A DNA stretch of 64,000 nucleotides from Stenotrophomonas sp. UBA2629 (GCA_002359895.1 DEOB01000008.1:195956-259955); one strand, 5' to 3'. Shown: positions 46,827 to 55,462, counted from the stretch's first letter. Made by a program: numbers and translations. The notes: generated from the letters alone by a model not told the origin.

Positions 46827-47705
46827 TCAAGGGGCCTGCAGCAAGGCGGTGCGGGCTTCTTCGAGCAGCACGTTGACCTGTCGCAAGCGCACCGAGGCGC
46901 GTGACCAGACCATACCGATGCGGCGCGGTTCGCTGGCTTCGGGCAGCGGAATGCTCACCACCGACAGGCCCTCCGGCCACGGCTTTGCCCAATCGGGCAC
47001 CAGCGACACGCCCAGGCCACGGTCCACCATCACCGCGATGGCGTTCAGGGCGTTCAGTTCGAAGCGCTCGCGCGGCACGATGCCGGCACGGCGCAGGTAC
47101 TCGTCGGCCTGGCGGCCGCCCCATTCGTGGCGGTCGTAGCGGATCAACGGTTGCTCGCGCAGCAGCTGGTGCGGATCGCAACCGGCCAGGCGCGCAGGCG
47201 CCAGCACCACCAGCGGCTCTTCGCGCAGAAGCTGCCAGTCGCAGGTCTTGGGCAGCGAGAACGGCGCCTGCAGCACCATGGCCGCATCCAGGTCGCCCGA
47301 TTCCACCGCACCGTACAGGTCGGCCGAATAACCGGGTTTGATGAAGACGTTGATCTCCGGGAATTTCTCCACCATCCGCGCCAGGATGTCCGGCACCAGC
47401 CCACCCAGGGCGGTGGGGCAGGCGCCCAGCCGCAACTCGCCGGCCATGCCGGTTTCGTTGGCCACGCTGCGCAGGTCGGCCACGCCACGCAGCAGGTCGC
47501 GGGCGCGCTGCAGGATGCGTGCGCCTTCTTCGGTGACGCTGACGGTGCGGCCGGCGCGCGCGATCAGCGGCGCGCCCAGCTCACGTTCCAGCGTGCGGAT
47601 CTGCTGCGCCACGGCGGCCGGGGTGATGTGCAGTGAGCGTGCGGCTGCTGCCATCGAGCCACGGTCCACGACGGTGACGAAGGTATTGAGAAACTGGGTT
47701 TCCAC
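46827..47705 (-). CDS. LysR-family transcriptional regulator
   Basis: A 292-residue regulator with an N-terminal winged HTH (1-60, FVTVVDRGSMAAAARSLHITPAAVAQQI) and a C-terminal periplasmic-binding-protein-like effector domain (~90-290). LysR proteins usually control a nearby gene in response to a pathway intermediate. Here it is flanked on the same strand by the symporter (upstream) and the TonB receptor (downstream), so it probably regulates this catabolic block. No divergent target is present, which is less common for LysR genes. Confidence 0.92.
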   Translation of the reverse strand: METQFLNTFVTVVDRGSMAAAARSLHITPAAVAQQIRTLERELGAPLIARAGRTVSVTEEGARILQRARDLLRGVADLRSVANETGMAGELRLGACPTALGGLVPDILARMVEKFPEINVFIKPGYSADLYGAVESGDLDAAMVLQAPFSLPKTCDWQLLREEPLVVLAPARLAGCDPHQLLREQPLIRYDRHEWGGRQADEYLRRAGIVPRERFELNALNAIAVMVDRGLGVSLVPDWAKPWPEGLSVVSIPLPEASEPRRIGMVWSRASVRLRQVNVLLEEARTALLQAP

Positions 47706-47853
47706 GGTGTGACCTCTTAAAGCCCGTTCAATGTCCCCGGATTCATGCCCCGCCCGTGCATGCGAGCGGGGTGATTTCGGGCACTTTCCCCCTGGAACGT
47801 GAGAGCGGGAAACGGTAAGTGGCCAATTTTAAGCCACTGCACCGCCCCGGCCT

Positions 47854-50268
47854 TCACACGGCGTCCTGCTTGTAGATCGTCAAGCCTTTCAGCGAACGCT
47901 GCGGCGCCGGGAAAAACAGGCTGGCCAGATAGCCGATCACGATGCACAGCAGGATGGAAATGGCCAGGTAGAAGTACGGATGCACCAGGTCCATGGTCCA
48001 GAACACCAGGGTGATGAGGACGCTGCCGGTCACGCCAATGGCCACGCCCTGCCAGTTGGCGCGGCGGGTGAACATGCCCAGCGTGTAGGCGCCGGCGAAA
48101 CCACCGCCCAGCAGGCCGGCCAGTTCGATGGAGACGTCGAACAGCGAATGGATGTCATAGCGGCTCATCACCAGCGCGATGCCGATGGCGATGAGGCCCA
48201 CGGCGATGCCGATCCACTCGGCAAAGCGCACGCTCTGCTTGGGCGTGGCGTCCTTCTTCAGCTTTTCGTAGAAATCCACCGAGGCCAGCGTCGAGACGCT
48301 GTTGATGATGCTGGACAAGGTGGACATGGCCGCAGCGAAGATGCCGGCGATGATCAGGCCGGTGACACCGGCCGGCAGTTCGGCGGCGATGAACAGCGGG
48401 AAGGTGGCATCAATGGGCAGCAGCGGGTTGAGCCGCTCCGGGTTGTTCTTGTAATACACCCACAGCGCGGTACCGATGCCATAGAACACGAAGCCACCGG
48501 GGATCATCATCGCCGCGAAGGTCCAGATGGAACGCCCGGCCTCTTTGTCGGATTTGGTGGACAGCACGCGCTGCATCAACACCTGGTCCTTGGGGAAGGT
48601 GAGCACCACGTCGAACACCACCAGGAAAATGAAGCCCCACACCGTGGCCTTGGTCAGGTCAAAGCTGAAGTCAAACAGCTGGGTTTTGTTCTCGGACATG
48701 GCGGTGGTGAGGAACTCCGGCACGCCGCCGTGGATCTGCTGGATGATGAAGCCGATGGCGAAGATGGCACCGCCAAACATCACGAACACCTGCACAAAAT
48801 CGGTCCAGATCACCGCCTTCATGCCGCCCATCGTGGTGTAGATGATGGTGAAAACGCCCATCAGCATGATGCTCCACACCACATCCACGCCGGTGATGGT
48901 GGAGATGGCAAGCGCCGGCAGGAACAGGATCACGCTCATGCGGCTACCAATCTGCATCACGATGCACAGCCCGCTGGCCAGCATGCGGATGGCCGGGTGG
49001 AATCGCGTTTCCAGGTAGGAAAAAACGCTCATCAGGTCCAGCCTGCGCAGCAGCGGCACGATCCAGATGGCCACGAACATCAAGCCCAACACCGCAATCA
49101 GGTTGTTGGTCATGTACTGCCAGTTGGTCTCAAACGCTTTGGCCGGGATGGCGATGAAGCTGATCGAGCTGGTGTTGGTGGCATACAGGCTGATGCCTGC
49201 CGCCCAGAACGGAATGCTGCGGCCGCCGACAAAAAAATCGGCAGTGTTGCCGTGCTTTTCCTGGAAGTAGAACCACGCGCCGATGCCCAGCATCGCTGCC
49301 AGATAGACCACGATCACCGACCAGTCCAGCCAACCCAGCAGCTGCTTGTTGGTCTGCAACTCAAAGGTGTACACGCTGCCATCGCTGCCGGCCCACGCCA
49401 GGCCGTTGCCCCAGCTTGCCGTGGCAACCGGCGCATTGGCGGTGGTGTCTTCCAGCGTTGCCCAGGAGCCGGTGATGGTGTGGAACGTGCGTGCGTTGAC
49501 CGCGCCTGCGGCATCACGCACCTGCATCAGCAGGTGCGCCTGGCCCAGCGGACGCAGTGACCCGGCGACCAGCGTGCCGTCGATGCCCGGCACGGCATGC
49601 CAGCCTTTTTCCGTGGTCCAGCGCCACAGTTGCTGGCTGCCGGTGGTGGGTGCATCCACTGCATACAGCGCACCTTTCTGCGCCTGCAGTGCGGCGGCGG
49701 GGGCGTTGCTCGACCACAAGGTGGCGGGCTGCCATTGCGCAGCATCGGCAGGCTTGCGATACAGCTGGGCCTTGCCTGCGTCATCCACGCCGGTCACATA
49801 CAGCGCACCGTCCAACGCGGTGAGCAGGGCGCCGGCCAACGGCGTCGGCAAAACTTGGCTGCGCATGCTGACCAGCGCATTGCCCTTCACGCTGACCTGC
49901 TGCAGCTCCGTGCTGCGCGTGGCGTCGGTGCCGACCAGCATCCAAGTGCTGCCGCCGACAGTGGCGGCACCGCGCAGAGCGCCGGGCTGCAGCTTGCCCA
50001 GGTCCAACGGGCTCCAGGCTTTTTCACCCTTGCCCAGCGACCAGACGCTGTCCCCGGCCAGGGCCAGCAGGCGGCCGTCCACCGTGAGCAGCTGCTGCGG
50101 CGGCGTGTTGTCCGGCAGTGACGGCAAGGTGCCGGTGGCGACCGAGTTCAGGCTTTCGGCCGAGGCGATACTGCTTGCCGCCAGCAGCGTGACAGCCAAC
50201 AACAGACGGAAGCCGAGAGTAAGGCGCTGCCTCAGGAAGACCGGTGTGATGGCCGCAAGCTTGGACAT
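47854..50268 (-). CDS. SSS-family sodium/solute symporter with exported N-terminal beta-propeller-like domain
   Basis: An 804-residue protein. A signal peptide (cut ~residue 37, SIASAES) is followed by ~280 residues of kelch/propeller-like repeats (recurring LLTALDGALYVTG and GNGLAWAGSDGSVYTF patterns), then from ~322 a full SSS transporter core of about 13 helices (DFFVGGRSIPFWAAGISLYATNTSSISFIAIPAKAF near 365-400). Fusions of this sort are known in sialic-acid-type transporters, where the propeller sits in the periplasm next to the permease. No sialic acid lyase or kinase is seen here, so the solute may differ. The CitE-like gene ends 57 bases upstream, suggesting one transcript. Confidence 0.87.
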   Translation of the reverse strand: MSKLAAITPVFLRQRLTLGFRLLLAVTLLAASSIASAESLNSVATGTLPSLPDNTPPQQLLTVDGRLLALAGDSVWSLGKGEKAWSPLDLGKLQPGALRGAATVGGSTWMLVGTDATRSTELQQVSVKGNALVSMRSQVLPTPLAGALLTALDGALYVTGVDDAGKAQLYRKPADAAQWQPATLWSSNAPAAALQAQKGALYAVDAPTTGSQQLWRWTTEKGWHAVPGIDGTLVAGSLRPLGQAHLLMQVRDAAGAVNARTFHTITGSWATLEDTTANAPVATASWGNGLAWAGSDGSVYTFELQTNKQLLGWLDWSVIVVYLAAMLGIGAWFYFQEKHGNTADFFVGGRSIPFWAAGISLYATNTSSISFIAIPAKAFETNWQYMTNNLIAVLGLMFVAIWIVPLLRRLDLMSVFSYLETRFHPAIRMLASGLCIVMQIGSRMSVILFLPALAISTITGVDVVWSIMLMGVFTIIYTTMGGMKAVIWTDFVQVFVMFGGAIFAIGFIIQQIHGGVPEFLTTAMSENKTQLFDFSFDLTKATVWGFIFLVVFDVVLTFPKDQVLMQRVLSTKSDKEAGRSIWTFAAMMIPGGFVFYGIGTALWVYYKNNPERLNPLLPIDATFPLFIAAELPAGVTGLIIAGIFAAAMSTLSSIINSVSTLASVDFYEKLKKDATPKQSVRFAEWIGIAVGLIAIGIALVMSRYDIHSLFDVSIELAGLLGGGFAGAYTLGMFTRRANWQGVAIGVTGSVLITLVFWTMDLVHPYFYLAISILLCIVIGYLASLFFPAPQRSLKGLTIYKQDAV

Positions 50269-50325
50269 GGGATGAGCCCCGCAAAGAAATCAAAAGTGGC
50301 AGCACGCCGCCACGCGATAGGTGGA

Positions 50326-51180
50326 TCAGAGCCCGCGTTCGGCCCCGGCGACAATGGCTTCGGCCTGGCGTAGATACGGCAGGTCGACCATGCGGCCTTC
50401 AAACAGGAATGCACCCCGGCCCTGTGCATCGGCCTGGCGTGCGGCGGCAACAATACGCTGCGCCTCCTCCACCCGGGCCTGCGGCACGCTGAACATCGCA
50501 TTGGCCGCCGCCACCTGGCGCGGATGGATGCAGCTTTTGCCGATGAAACCCAGCTTGCTGGCCAGCTCGGCTTCAACGGTGAAGCCCTCGCTGTCAGCCA
50601 CATTCGGCCAGGCGCCATCACAGGCGAACACGCCGGCTTCGGCGGCGGCCAGTTTCACTGCCAACAGAACGCCGTGCACGTTGGCCGGGTCACGGGCAAT
50701 GCCGTTGGGGGCAAACAGGTCGCCCAACCCCAGCTGCAGGCCGGCCACGCGCGGATGCGCGGCGGCCAGCTCGGCTGCCAGTCGCAGCCCGCGCGGGGTT
50801 TCGATATTGAGCAGCAGTCCGATGGGCTGGCTGACGCCGTTGTCGGCTTCGGCCTGTTCCAGCGCGGCCACGGCCTGGCGGACCTGGGCGGCCGATTCAA
50901 TCTTGGGCAGGTTGAGCAGCCACACGCCGGGCAGGGCCACGGCCTTCAGGTCGGCGGCAAAATGCGGGCTGTCGGTGCCATTGGTGCGCACGATCAACAG
51001 CTTGCCGGCCCCGGTAACCTCGGGGCGGGCCAGAAACGCGGCCACCTGCTCACGCGCGGCGTCTTTGCCGGCCTCGGGCACCGAATCTTCCAGATCGAAA
51101 GACAAGGCATCGGCCTGGCTGGCCATGGCTTTGTCGAACAGCTCCGGACGTGCGCCGGGCACAAACAGCTTGCTACGCAT
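50326..51180 (-). CDS. HpcH/HpaI aldolase / citrate lyase beta-subunit-like (CitE family)
   Basis: A 284-residue TIM-barrel enzyme. It begins RSKLFVPGARPELFDKA and has SFDLEDSVPEAGKDAAR, LIVRTNG, LLLNIETPRGL, LGLGDLFAPNGI and SCIHPRQV, the Mg- and CoA-ester-binding pattern of CitE/malyl-CoA lyase relatives. Such enzymes split CoA thioesters of hydroxy-acids (for example citramalyl- or malyl-CoA). No citrate lyase alpha or acyl carrier gene is adjacent, so it is a stand-alone type. The ATG with GAGGGA upstream was chosen; the longer open frame lacks support. It heads the minus-strand block and is divergent from the M61 peptidase. Confidence 0.88.
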   Translation of the reverse strand: MRSKLFVPGARPELFDKAMASQADALSFDLEDSVPEAGKDAAREQVAAFLARPEVTGAGKLLIVRTNGTDSPHFAADLKAVALPGVWLLNLPKIESAAQVRQAVAALEQAEADNGVSQPIGLLLNIETPRGLRLAAELAAAHPRVAGLQLGLGDLFAPNGIARDPANVHGVLLAVKLAAAEAGVFACDGAWPNVADSEGFTVEAELASKLGFIGKSCIHPRQVAAANAMFSVPQARVEEAQRIVAAARQADAQGRGAFLFEGRMVDLPYLRQAEAIVAGAERGL

Positions 51181-51224
51181 GGGGTTCCCTCTAAACCTTG
51201 CAGGGAGTCTGCGCGGGAAGCGGA

Positions 51225-51239
51225 ACACTGTAAAAGTGT
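51225..51239. promoter_or_regulatory. Palindrome in the CitE-like / peptidase divergent region
   Basis: ACACT-GTAAA-AGTGT is a perfect 5+5 inverted repeat 45 bases before the CitE-like start. LysR-type sites often have such dyads, so it is a candidate operator for the block. Confidence 0.35.
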
Positions 51240-51443
51240 ATTCCCCGACATTCACGAGATGGTTTTTGTTGTGTCTTGCTCGGTCTGCACCCAACTTCTA
51301 TTTATGAATGGGGCTGCTCTCCGTGCCGGCCTGCGCCGTTGTGCCGAAGCTGGCGGCCCGGGTCAGGGCCATGCCTAACGGCCCGTGTGGGGCCGCCGTG
51401 GGCTGGGAGATGATGGCCGTCTTCGATAAACACGAGGTTGGTG

Positions 51444-53363
51444 ATGCATGTACTCCGTCCTGCAGTGCTGGGCTTTGCACTGATGGCCGCCATCAACATG
51501 GCGAATGCGGCACCGGACGTGCCGGTGGTGGACGCGCGCGGGGTCGCGATCAGCGAGGCCGCCTACCCGGGCACCATCGTGCTGGATGTGGATGCCACCG
51601 ACCTGGGCCAGCGCGTGTTCAAGCTGCGCCAGCGGGTGCCGGTGCAGGCCGGACTGCAGCGCTTCCATTACCCGGCATGGTTGCCGGGCAACCACTCGCC
51701 CACCGGGCAGATCGAAAAACTGGCCGGGCTGGTCATCACCGGCAACGGCCAGCGCCTGGAGTGGATGCGCGACCCGCTGGATGTCTACACCTTCAATGTG
51801 CGGGTGCCGGACGGCGTGAGCGAGCTGCGCATGGAATACCAGTTCCTCAGCCCCACCGACTCGGCCCAAGGCCGCACGGTGATGACGCCCAACATGCTCA
51901 ACCTGCAGTGGAACGCCATGGTGCTGTACCCGGCCGGCCACGCCGCGCACGCAATCACCTACCAGGCCAGTGCGCGCTACCCGCAGGGTTGGGAAGCCGC
52001 CAGCGCCCTGAGCGTGGCCCGCCGCGATGGTGACACCGTGCATTACGCGCCCACCAATCTGGAAATTCTGGTCGATTCGCCGGTGTTCGCCGGCCGCTAC
52101 CACCGCACCATTGACCTGGCCGCCGCCGGCACCCGCCCGGTGCGGCTGAATGTGTTTGCCGACCGCGCCAAGGATCTGGAAGCCAAGCCCGAGCACATCG
52201 AACAGCACCGCGCGCTGGTAGTACAGGCACGCAGGCTGTTTGGCGCCGAGCATTACGACCACTACGACTTCCTGTTTGCGGTGACCAACCAGCTTGGCGG
52301 CATCGGCCTGGAGCACCAGCGTTCCAGTGAAAACAGCGAAGACCGCGACTACTTCAGCGGCTGGGACGCCAAGATCGGCAGCAGCGATCTGCTCGGCCAC
52401 GAGTACACGCATTCGTGGGACGGCAAATACCGCCGCCCGGCCGACCTGGCCACACTCAACTACAACGTGCCCATGCAGGGCAGCCTGTTGTGGGTGTACG
52501 AAGGGCAGACCCAGTACTGGGGCAACGTGCTCACCGCCCGCGCCGGCATCCGCCCGCCGGATGCCTCGCGCGATGCCTTGGCGATGGTTGCCGCCACCTA
52601 CGCCGACAATCGCCCCGGTCTGGAATGGCGCTCGCTCGGCGACACCACCAACGATCCGGTCATCGCCCGCCGCAAGCCCAAGCCGTATCGCGGCTACCAG
52701 ATGAGCGAGGACTATTACCAGGGCGGGCAGATGCTGTGGCTGGAAGCGGACGTGCGCATCCGCAAACTCAGCGGCGGCAAACGCAGCCTGGACGATTTCG
52801 CCAAAGCCTTCTTCGGCCAGAACGACGGCCAATGGGAGCGCCCGGACACCTACACCTTTGAAGATGTGGCCGCCACGCTGGAACAGGTGCAGCCCAGCGG
52901 TGATTGGGCGCAGTTCCTCGGCGACCGCGTCGAGCGCAGGCAAGGCCTCACCGGCGGCATCGAAGCCGCTGGCTGGAAGCTGGTCTACAAGGACAAGCCC
53001 AGCGCCTATTACAAAGCCACGATGAAAGGCCGCGGCGCCAACTTCATCTATTCGTTGGGCATGGCGCTGGACAGCAGCGGCCGCGTGAGTGATGTGCGTT
53101 GGGACAGCGCCGCATTCAATGCCGGCATCGGCAGCGGCATGCAGGTGCTGGCCGTCAACGACCTGCAATACAGCGCCGACGAGTTGGAAGAAGCCGTGCG
53201 CGCCGCCAGGGGCAACACCCAACCCATCCGCCTGCTGGTAAAGCAGATGGACGTGTACCGCACGCTCAACATCGACTACCACGACGGCCTGCGCTACCCG
53301 GTGCTGGAGCGCATTGAAGGCAGCACCGATTACCTCACGCCGATTTTGAGCGCTAAGAAGTAA
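51444..53363 (+). CDS. M61-family metallopeptidase with PDZ domain
   Basis: A 639-residue exported peptidase (signal peptide to NMANAA, ~25). The zinc site is LGHEYTHSWDGK (HExxH near residue 319) with a third ligand Glu in VYEGQTQYWG (~350), and the family motif GGIGLEHQRSS precedes it. The C-terminal ~130 residues look like a PDZ domain (NAGIGSGMQVLAVNDLQY). M61 members are glycyl aminopeptidases acting in the periplasm or outside the cell. GAGG six bases ahead of ATG 51444 supports the start. Monocistronic, ended by a strong terminator. Confidence 0.9.
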   Translation: MHVLRPAVLGFALMAAINMANAAPDVPVVDARGVAISEAAYPGTIVLDVDATDLGQRVFKLRQRVPVQAGLQRFHYPAWLPGNHSPTGQIEKLAGLVITGNGQRLEWMRDPLDVYTFNVRVPDGVSELRMEYQFLSPTDSAQGRTVMTPNMLNLQWNAMVLYPAGHAAHAITYQASARYPQGWEAASALSVARRDGDTVHYAPTNLEILVDSPVFAGRYHRTIDLAAAGTRPVRLNVFADRAKDLEAKPEHIEQHRALVVQARRLFGAEHYDHYDFLFAVTNQLGGIGLEHQRSSENSEDRDYFSGWDAKIGSSDLLGHEYTHSWDGKYRRPADLATLNYNVPMQGSLLWVYEGQTQYWGNVLTARAGIRPPDASRDALAMVAATYADNRPGLEWRSLGDTTNDPVIARRKPKPYRGYQMSEDYYQGGQMLWLEADVRIRKLSGGKRSLDDFAKAFFGQNDGQWERPDTYTFEDVAATLEQVQPSGDWAQFLGDRVERRQGLTGGIEAAGWKLVYKDKPSAYYKATMKGRGANFIYSLGMALDSSGRVSDVRWDSAAFNAGIGSGMQVLAVNDLQYSADELEEAVRAARGNTQPIRLLVKQMDVYRTLNIDYHDGLRYPVLERIEGSTDYLTPILSAKK

Positions 53364-53380
53364 TTGGTGGTGTTGTTGTA

Positions 53381-53427
53381 AACAAAGCGGCCCTGCGTGA
53401 GGTTCATGCAGGGCCGTTTTTGTTTGG
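53381..53427 (+). terminator. Intrinsic terminator after the M61 peptidase
   Basis: Nine-base perfect stem CGGCCCTGC (53388-53396) / GCAGGGCCG (53408-53416), then TTTTTGTTT. Flanking AAACAAA/TTTGTTT lets it work in both directions. Confidence 0.88.
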
Positions 53428-53603
53428 GTGAAGCGGTTTCGTTTCTTCGGGTTAGTTCAGTCGTTGGTGTGATGCGTCGGGTTGTAGTCAACGTACACGC
53501 AGCCATCGAGTTGGATGCTGCTAGTGACGTAGCCCGGGTAAGCGCAGCGCACCCGGGACCGCATGGGCAAAGAAGTCGAGCTAGCGCTCAAGAAAACAGG
53601 GGG

Positions 53604-53777
53604 CAGAGACAAGTTACTGCAAGCCTGACGCATACACTGGTTTTGTCCGACCTACGCAGCAGGGCTTGTTTGCGTAGGCCGGCGCCGCTCCAACCACCAC
53701 AGCAATACGCTCGTCAGTACGAAGGCGAGCAGCCACGGCCAGCGTGGGCCGGGTGTGGGAATGGAAACTTGTCTCTG
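53604..53777. repeat. Duplicated segment, internal copy, bounded by short inverted repeats
   Basis: Bases 53604-53760 match 56179-56334 over their whole length at roughly four bases in five, with one single-base gap. The copy begins with CAGAGACAAGTT and is followed at 53766-53777 by the inverse AACTTGTCTCTG, so the segment has its own 12-base inverted ends. Confidence 0.8.
53652..53760 (-). pseudogene. C-terminal fragment copy of the 580-residue membrane protein gene
   Basis: On the minus strand this reads TPGPRWPWLLAF then VLTSVLLWWLERRRPTQTS and ends with a stop. It matches the last ~35 residues of the gene at 56226-57968 (TPGPRWPWLLAFLLTSALMWWLERRRP). Most changes are conservative, so the copy came from a related gene tail. 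It has no start or upstream part. Confidence 0.82.
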
Positions 53778-54047
53778 GCCGCTGCCTTTCTAACCCGTAG
53801 CCCGGGTAAGCGCAGCGCACCCGGGGGCGCACGATGCTCGGCATTGCATCGAATCCCCGCAGTAGGAACACACGTTTCCTTGGCATCGAGAGAAAATGGC
53901 AACAGCGCGGAAAAAAGCCGAGCGCTAGCTCGACTTCTTTTTGTCCCTGCGGTCCCGGGTGCGCTGCGCTTACCCGGGCTACGTCACTCGAATCTTGATG
54001 CCCGCTTCCGGCCAGAAGCAGACACCATCCCATTTCCGCCTATGTCG

Positions 54048-54074
54048 GTGCGGGCCGCACCTTGCGGCCCGCAC
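54048..54074 (-). terminator. Stem-loop after the YjhQ-like gene
   Basis: Perfect 11-bp stem GTGCGGGCCGC / GCGGCCCGCAC with a five-base loop, 16 bases past the minus-strand stop. No T-run follows. Confidence 0.55.
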
Positions 54075-54089
54075 CGGGTTAGCTCTCGA

Positions 54090-54644
54090 CTACTCCGATG
54101 CCAAGAATGCAGCGTGATACGAAACCTCGGCGCGCGGGACATCGCACCCGAACGTTAGCGCCTGGAAGTATTCTGCAGGCACATCAGGCAAGGAAAACCC
54201 CGGCCAAGTCTTGAAACCGAAGCGCGCGTAGTAAACGGGATCCCCAAGTACGACGCAACCTCTGATTTGCAACTCCCGCATCCGGGCGAGCGCAGCGTGA
54301 ACCAGTGCGGACCCGACCCCCTGCTTCTGCCAGCGCGGGTGCACCGACAAGGGTCCCAAGCCGTACCAGCCCGACTCCTTCGTCGAGAGGATGACGGGGG
54401 ATATCGCGACATGGCCAATCAGCTCAAGGCCAGCGGTTGCGACGAGCGAAATCGCCAGACGGTCTGCACGCCGCAGTGCGGCGACAATGAACTGCTCCGT
54501 GCCGCTCGAATGCACTACGGGCGCGAAGGCCAGTTGTGTCAAGAGGCCGATGGCATCGGCATCCGTTGCCACCTCCGCCCGAATGATTACGTCAGGATTC
54601 AGAACGACCTGTGGTTGGATGCCAGCGGCATTATTTGATGTCAT
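54090..54644 (-). CDS. GNAT-family acetyltransferase, YjhQ-like (putative antitoxin of TopAI)
   Basis: A 184-residue GNAT protein. The acetyl-CoA site is LGPLSVHPRWQKQGVGSALV (residues ~97-116), followed by VVLGDPVYYARFGFK, typical of the COG3153 group. It lies 78 bases downstream of a TopAI/YjhX-like gene on the same strand. In E. coli the 181-residue GNAT protein YjhQ is encoded beside YjhX and counteracts it, and the sizes here agree. The pairing is strong by context; that it is the antitoxin is inferred. It sits in the accessory patch between two copies of a duplicated segment. Confidence 0.85.
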   Translation of the reverse strand: MTSNNAAGIQPQVVLNPDVIIRAEVATDADAIGLLTQLAFAPVVHSSGTEQFIVAALRRADRLAISLVATAGLELIGHVAISPVILSTKESGWYGLGPLSVHPRWQKQGVGSALVHAALARMRELQIRGCVVLGDPVYYARFGFKTWPGFSLPDVPAEYFQALTFGCDVPRAEVSYHAAFLASE

Positions 54645-54722
54645 GGAAATGGTTCCCGAAGGTGGCCACGGCGCCTGCGCTGATCGCGCATCATCACGCC
54701 GACATATGGCCGGAGGTGATGG

Positions 54723-54980
54723 TTAACGGTTGTCGAGTTGCGGTCGAACCGCTTTCAGCCCTGCCGCATTGATGCGATAGGGCTTGCCGGACATTGAGCT
54801 TATGAGGCGCTTGGACTTGAGCTTCTTGAAGACCTCAAGCGTGCAGTCTGCGAGTACATAGCCATCGACTGTGCGGCATTCGACCGCTGCGATGCGACCT
54901 GACTCATCTCGACTATGGGCAATAGCCCCACCCTTGGCGAGCACATGAAGTGCCCGCTGCTCCGATCTGGAGATGTTCAT
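54723..54980 (-). CDS. topAI: YjhX/TopAI-family toxin
   Basis: An 85-residue protein, exactly the length of E. coli YjhX (TopAI). It keeps the family pattern nearly throughout: NISRSEQRALHVLAKGGAIAH, AVECRTVDGYVL, DCTLEVFKKLKSK, and the end PYRINAAGLKAVRPQLDNR. TopAI inhibits DNA topoisomerase I, and its neighbour YjhQ relieves it. The order here is toxin first, then the GNAT gene. It is a small accessory module inside the patch flanked by duplicated sequence, and the neighbourhood suggests horizontal gain. Confidence 0.9.
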   Translation of the reverse strand: MNISRSEQRALHVLAKGGAIAHSRDESGRIAAVECRTVDGYVLADCTLEVFKKLKSKRLISSMSGKPYRINAAGLKAVRPQLDNR

Positions 54981-55462
54981 TGGTTGGAATCATCCGGAAT
55001 AGGCAAAAACAGGCGGGCACGTCATGCCCACCTACGGATTCGCATATTGATAACCGCCCAACCAAAAACGGTCGGGGTGCGGTTATCGGATGGTCACAAG
55101 CTCCAACATGAAAACCTCTTCTAGACGCCCTGTGGGCTGTCGATCAGGAGGGATTAGGACACAGCACACAACGACCAGTCAACGGCATAGCGCGGCGCGT
55201 GGGTCTACGCAATATCCGCCTTGGGTCGCGTGATGCCGTATGGCCAGATTCGAGGCCATGGCAAGTTGCTTCACCTTGCGCTTCACAGAATGCAGGTGCT
55301 GAGCTGGCCAGATGTCTGGATATGGGACGAGTGCCAACAAATAAGATGTACCCGGCGGGCAGAATCGCCATGCCAGCAATCTGCACTATCGTCGGTATCT
55401 ATTTTGGCTGCTGGCGGCGAAGTCTCTGGAAAACGGAAGTTCAACTCTTAAGGGTGAGAGCA
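54981..55462. other. Gene-poor AT-richer stretch between TopAI and secreted-protein genes
   Basis: About 480 bases with no convincing gene. A GATAACCGC / GCGGTTATC stem-loop (55050-55088) is visible. Open frames here have poor coding character. The toxin promoter (minus) and the secreted-protein promoter (plus) must lie here; no clear hexamers were identified. Confidence 0.45.

Larger units (their letters stand above)
53524..53987. mobile_element. Non-autonomous inverted-repeat element (MITE-like)
   Basis: A ~464-bp unit with near-identical terminal inverted repeats: left arm 53524-53589 (66 bases) and right arm 53920-53987 (68 bases) differ only by a few changes and a two-base gap. Each arm contains the GTAGCCCGGGTAAGCGCAGC palindromic repeat, which occurs a third time at 53798-53825 inside. 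The centre carries a copy of the tail of the gene at 56226-57968 (see separate entries). There is no transposase. It lies in a 726-base stretch (53364-54089) with no intact gene. Confidence 0.7.

Noticed and set aside
47854..51180. Sialic acid utilisation cluster
   Set aside because: The symporter fusion resembles sialic-acid-type transporters, but no NanA lyase, NanK/NanE or sialidase gene was found; the TIM-barrel neighbour is of the CitE family.
53840..53870. Possible tRNA-like CATCGAATCCCCGC segment
   Set aside because: T-loop-like bases are present but no acceptor stem, D-arm or anticodon arm can be folded around them.
53397..54158. Plus-strand reading frame of 253 codons
   Set aside because: It runs through repeats, a duplicated gene tail in antisense and the antisense of the GNAT gene; no coding character or start site.
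55144..55386. Small minus-strand frame (80 codons) in the AT-richer spacer
   Set aside because: No Shine-Dalgarno, no recognisable pattern and overlapping alternative frames; too weak to call a gene.
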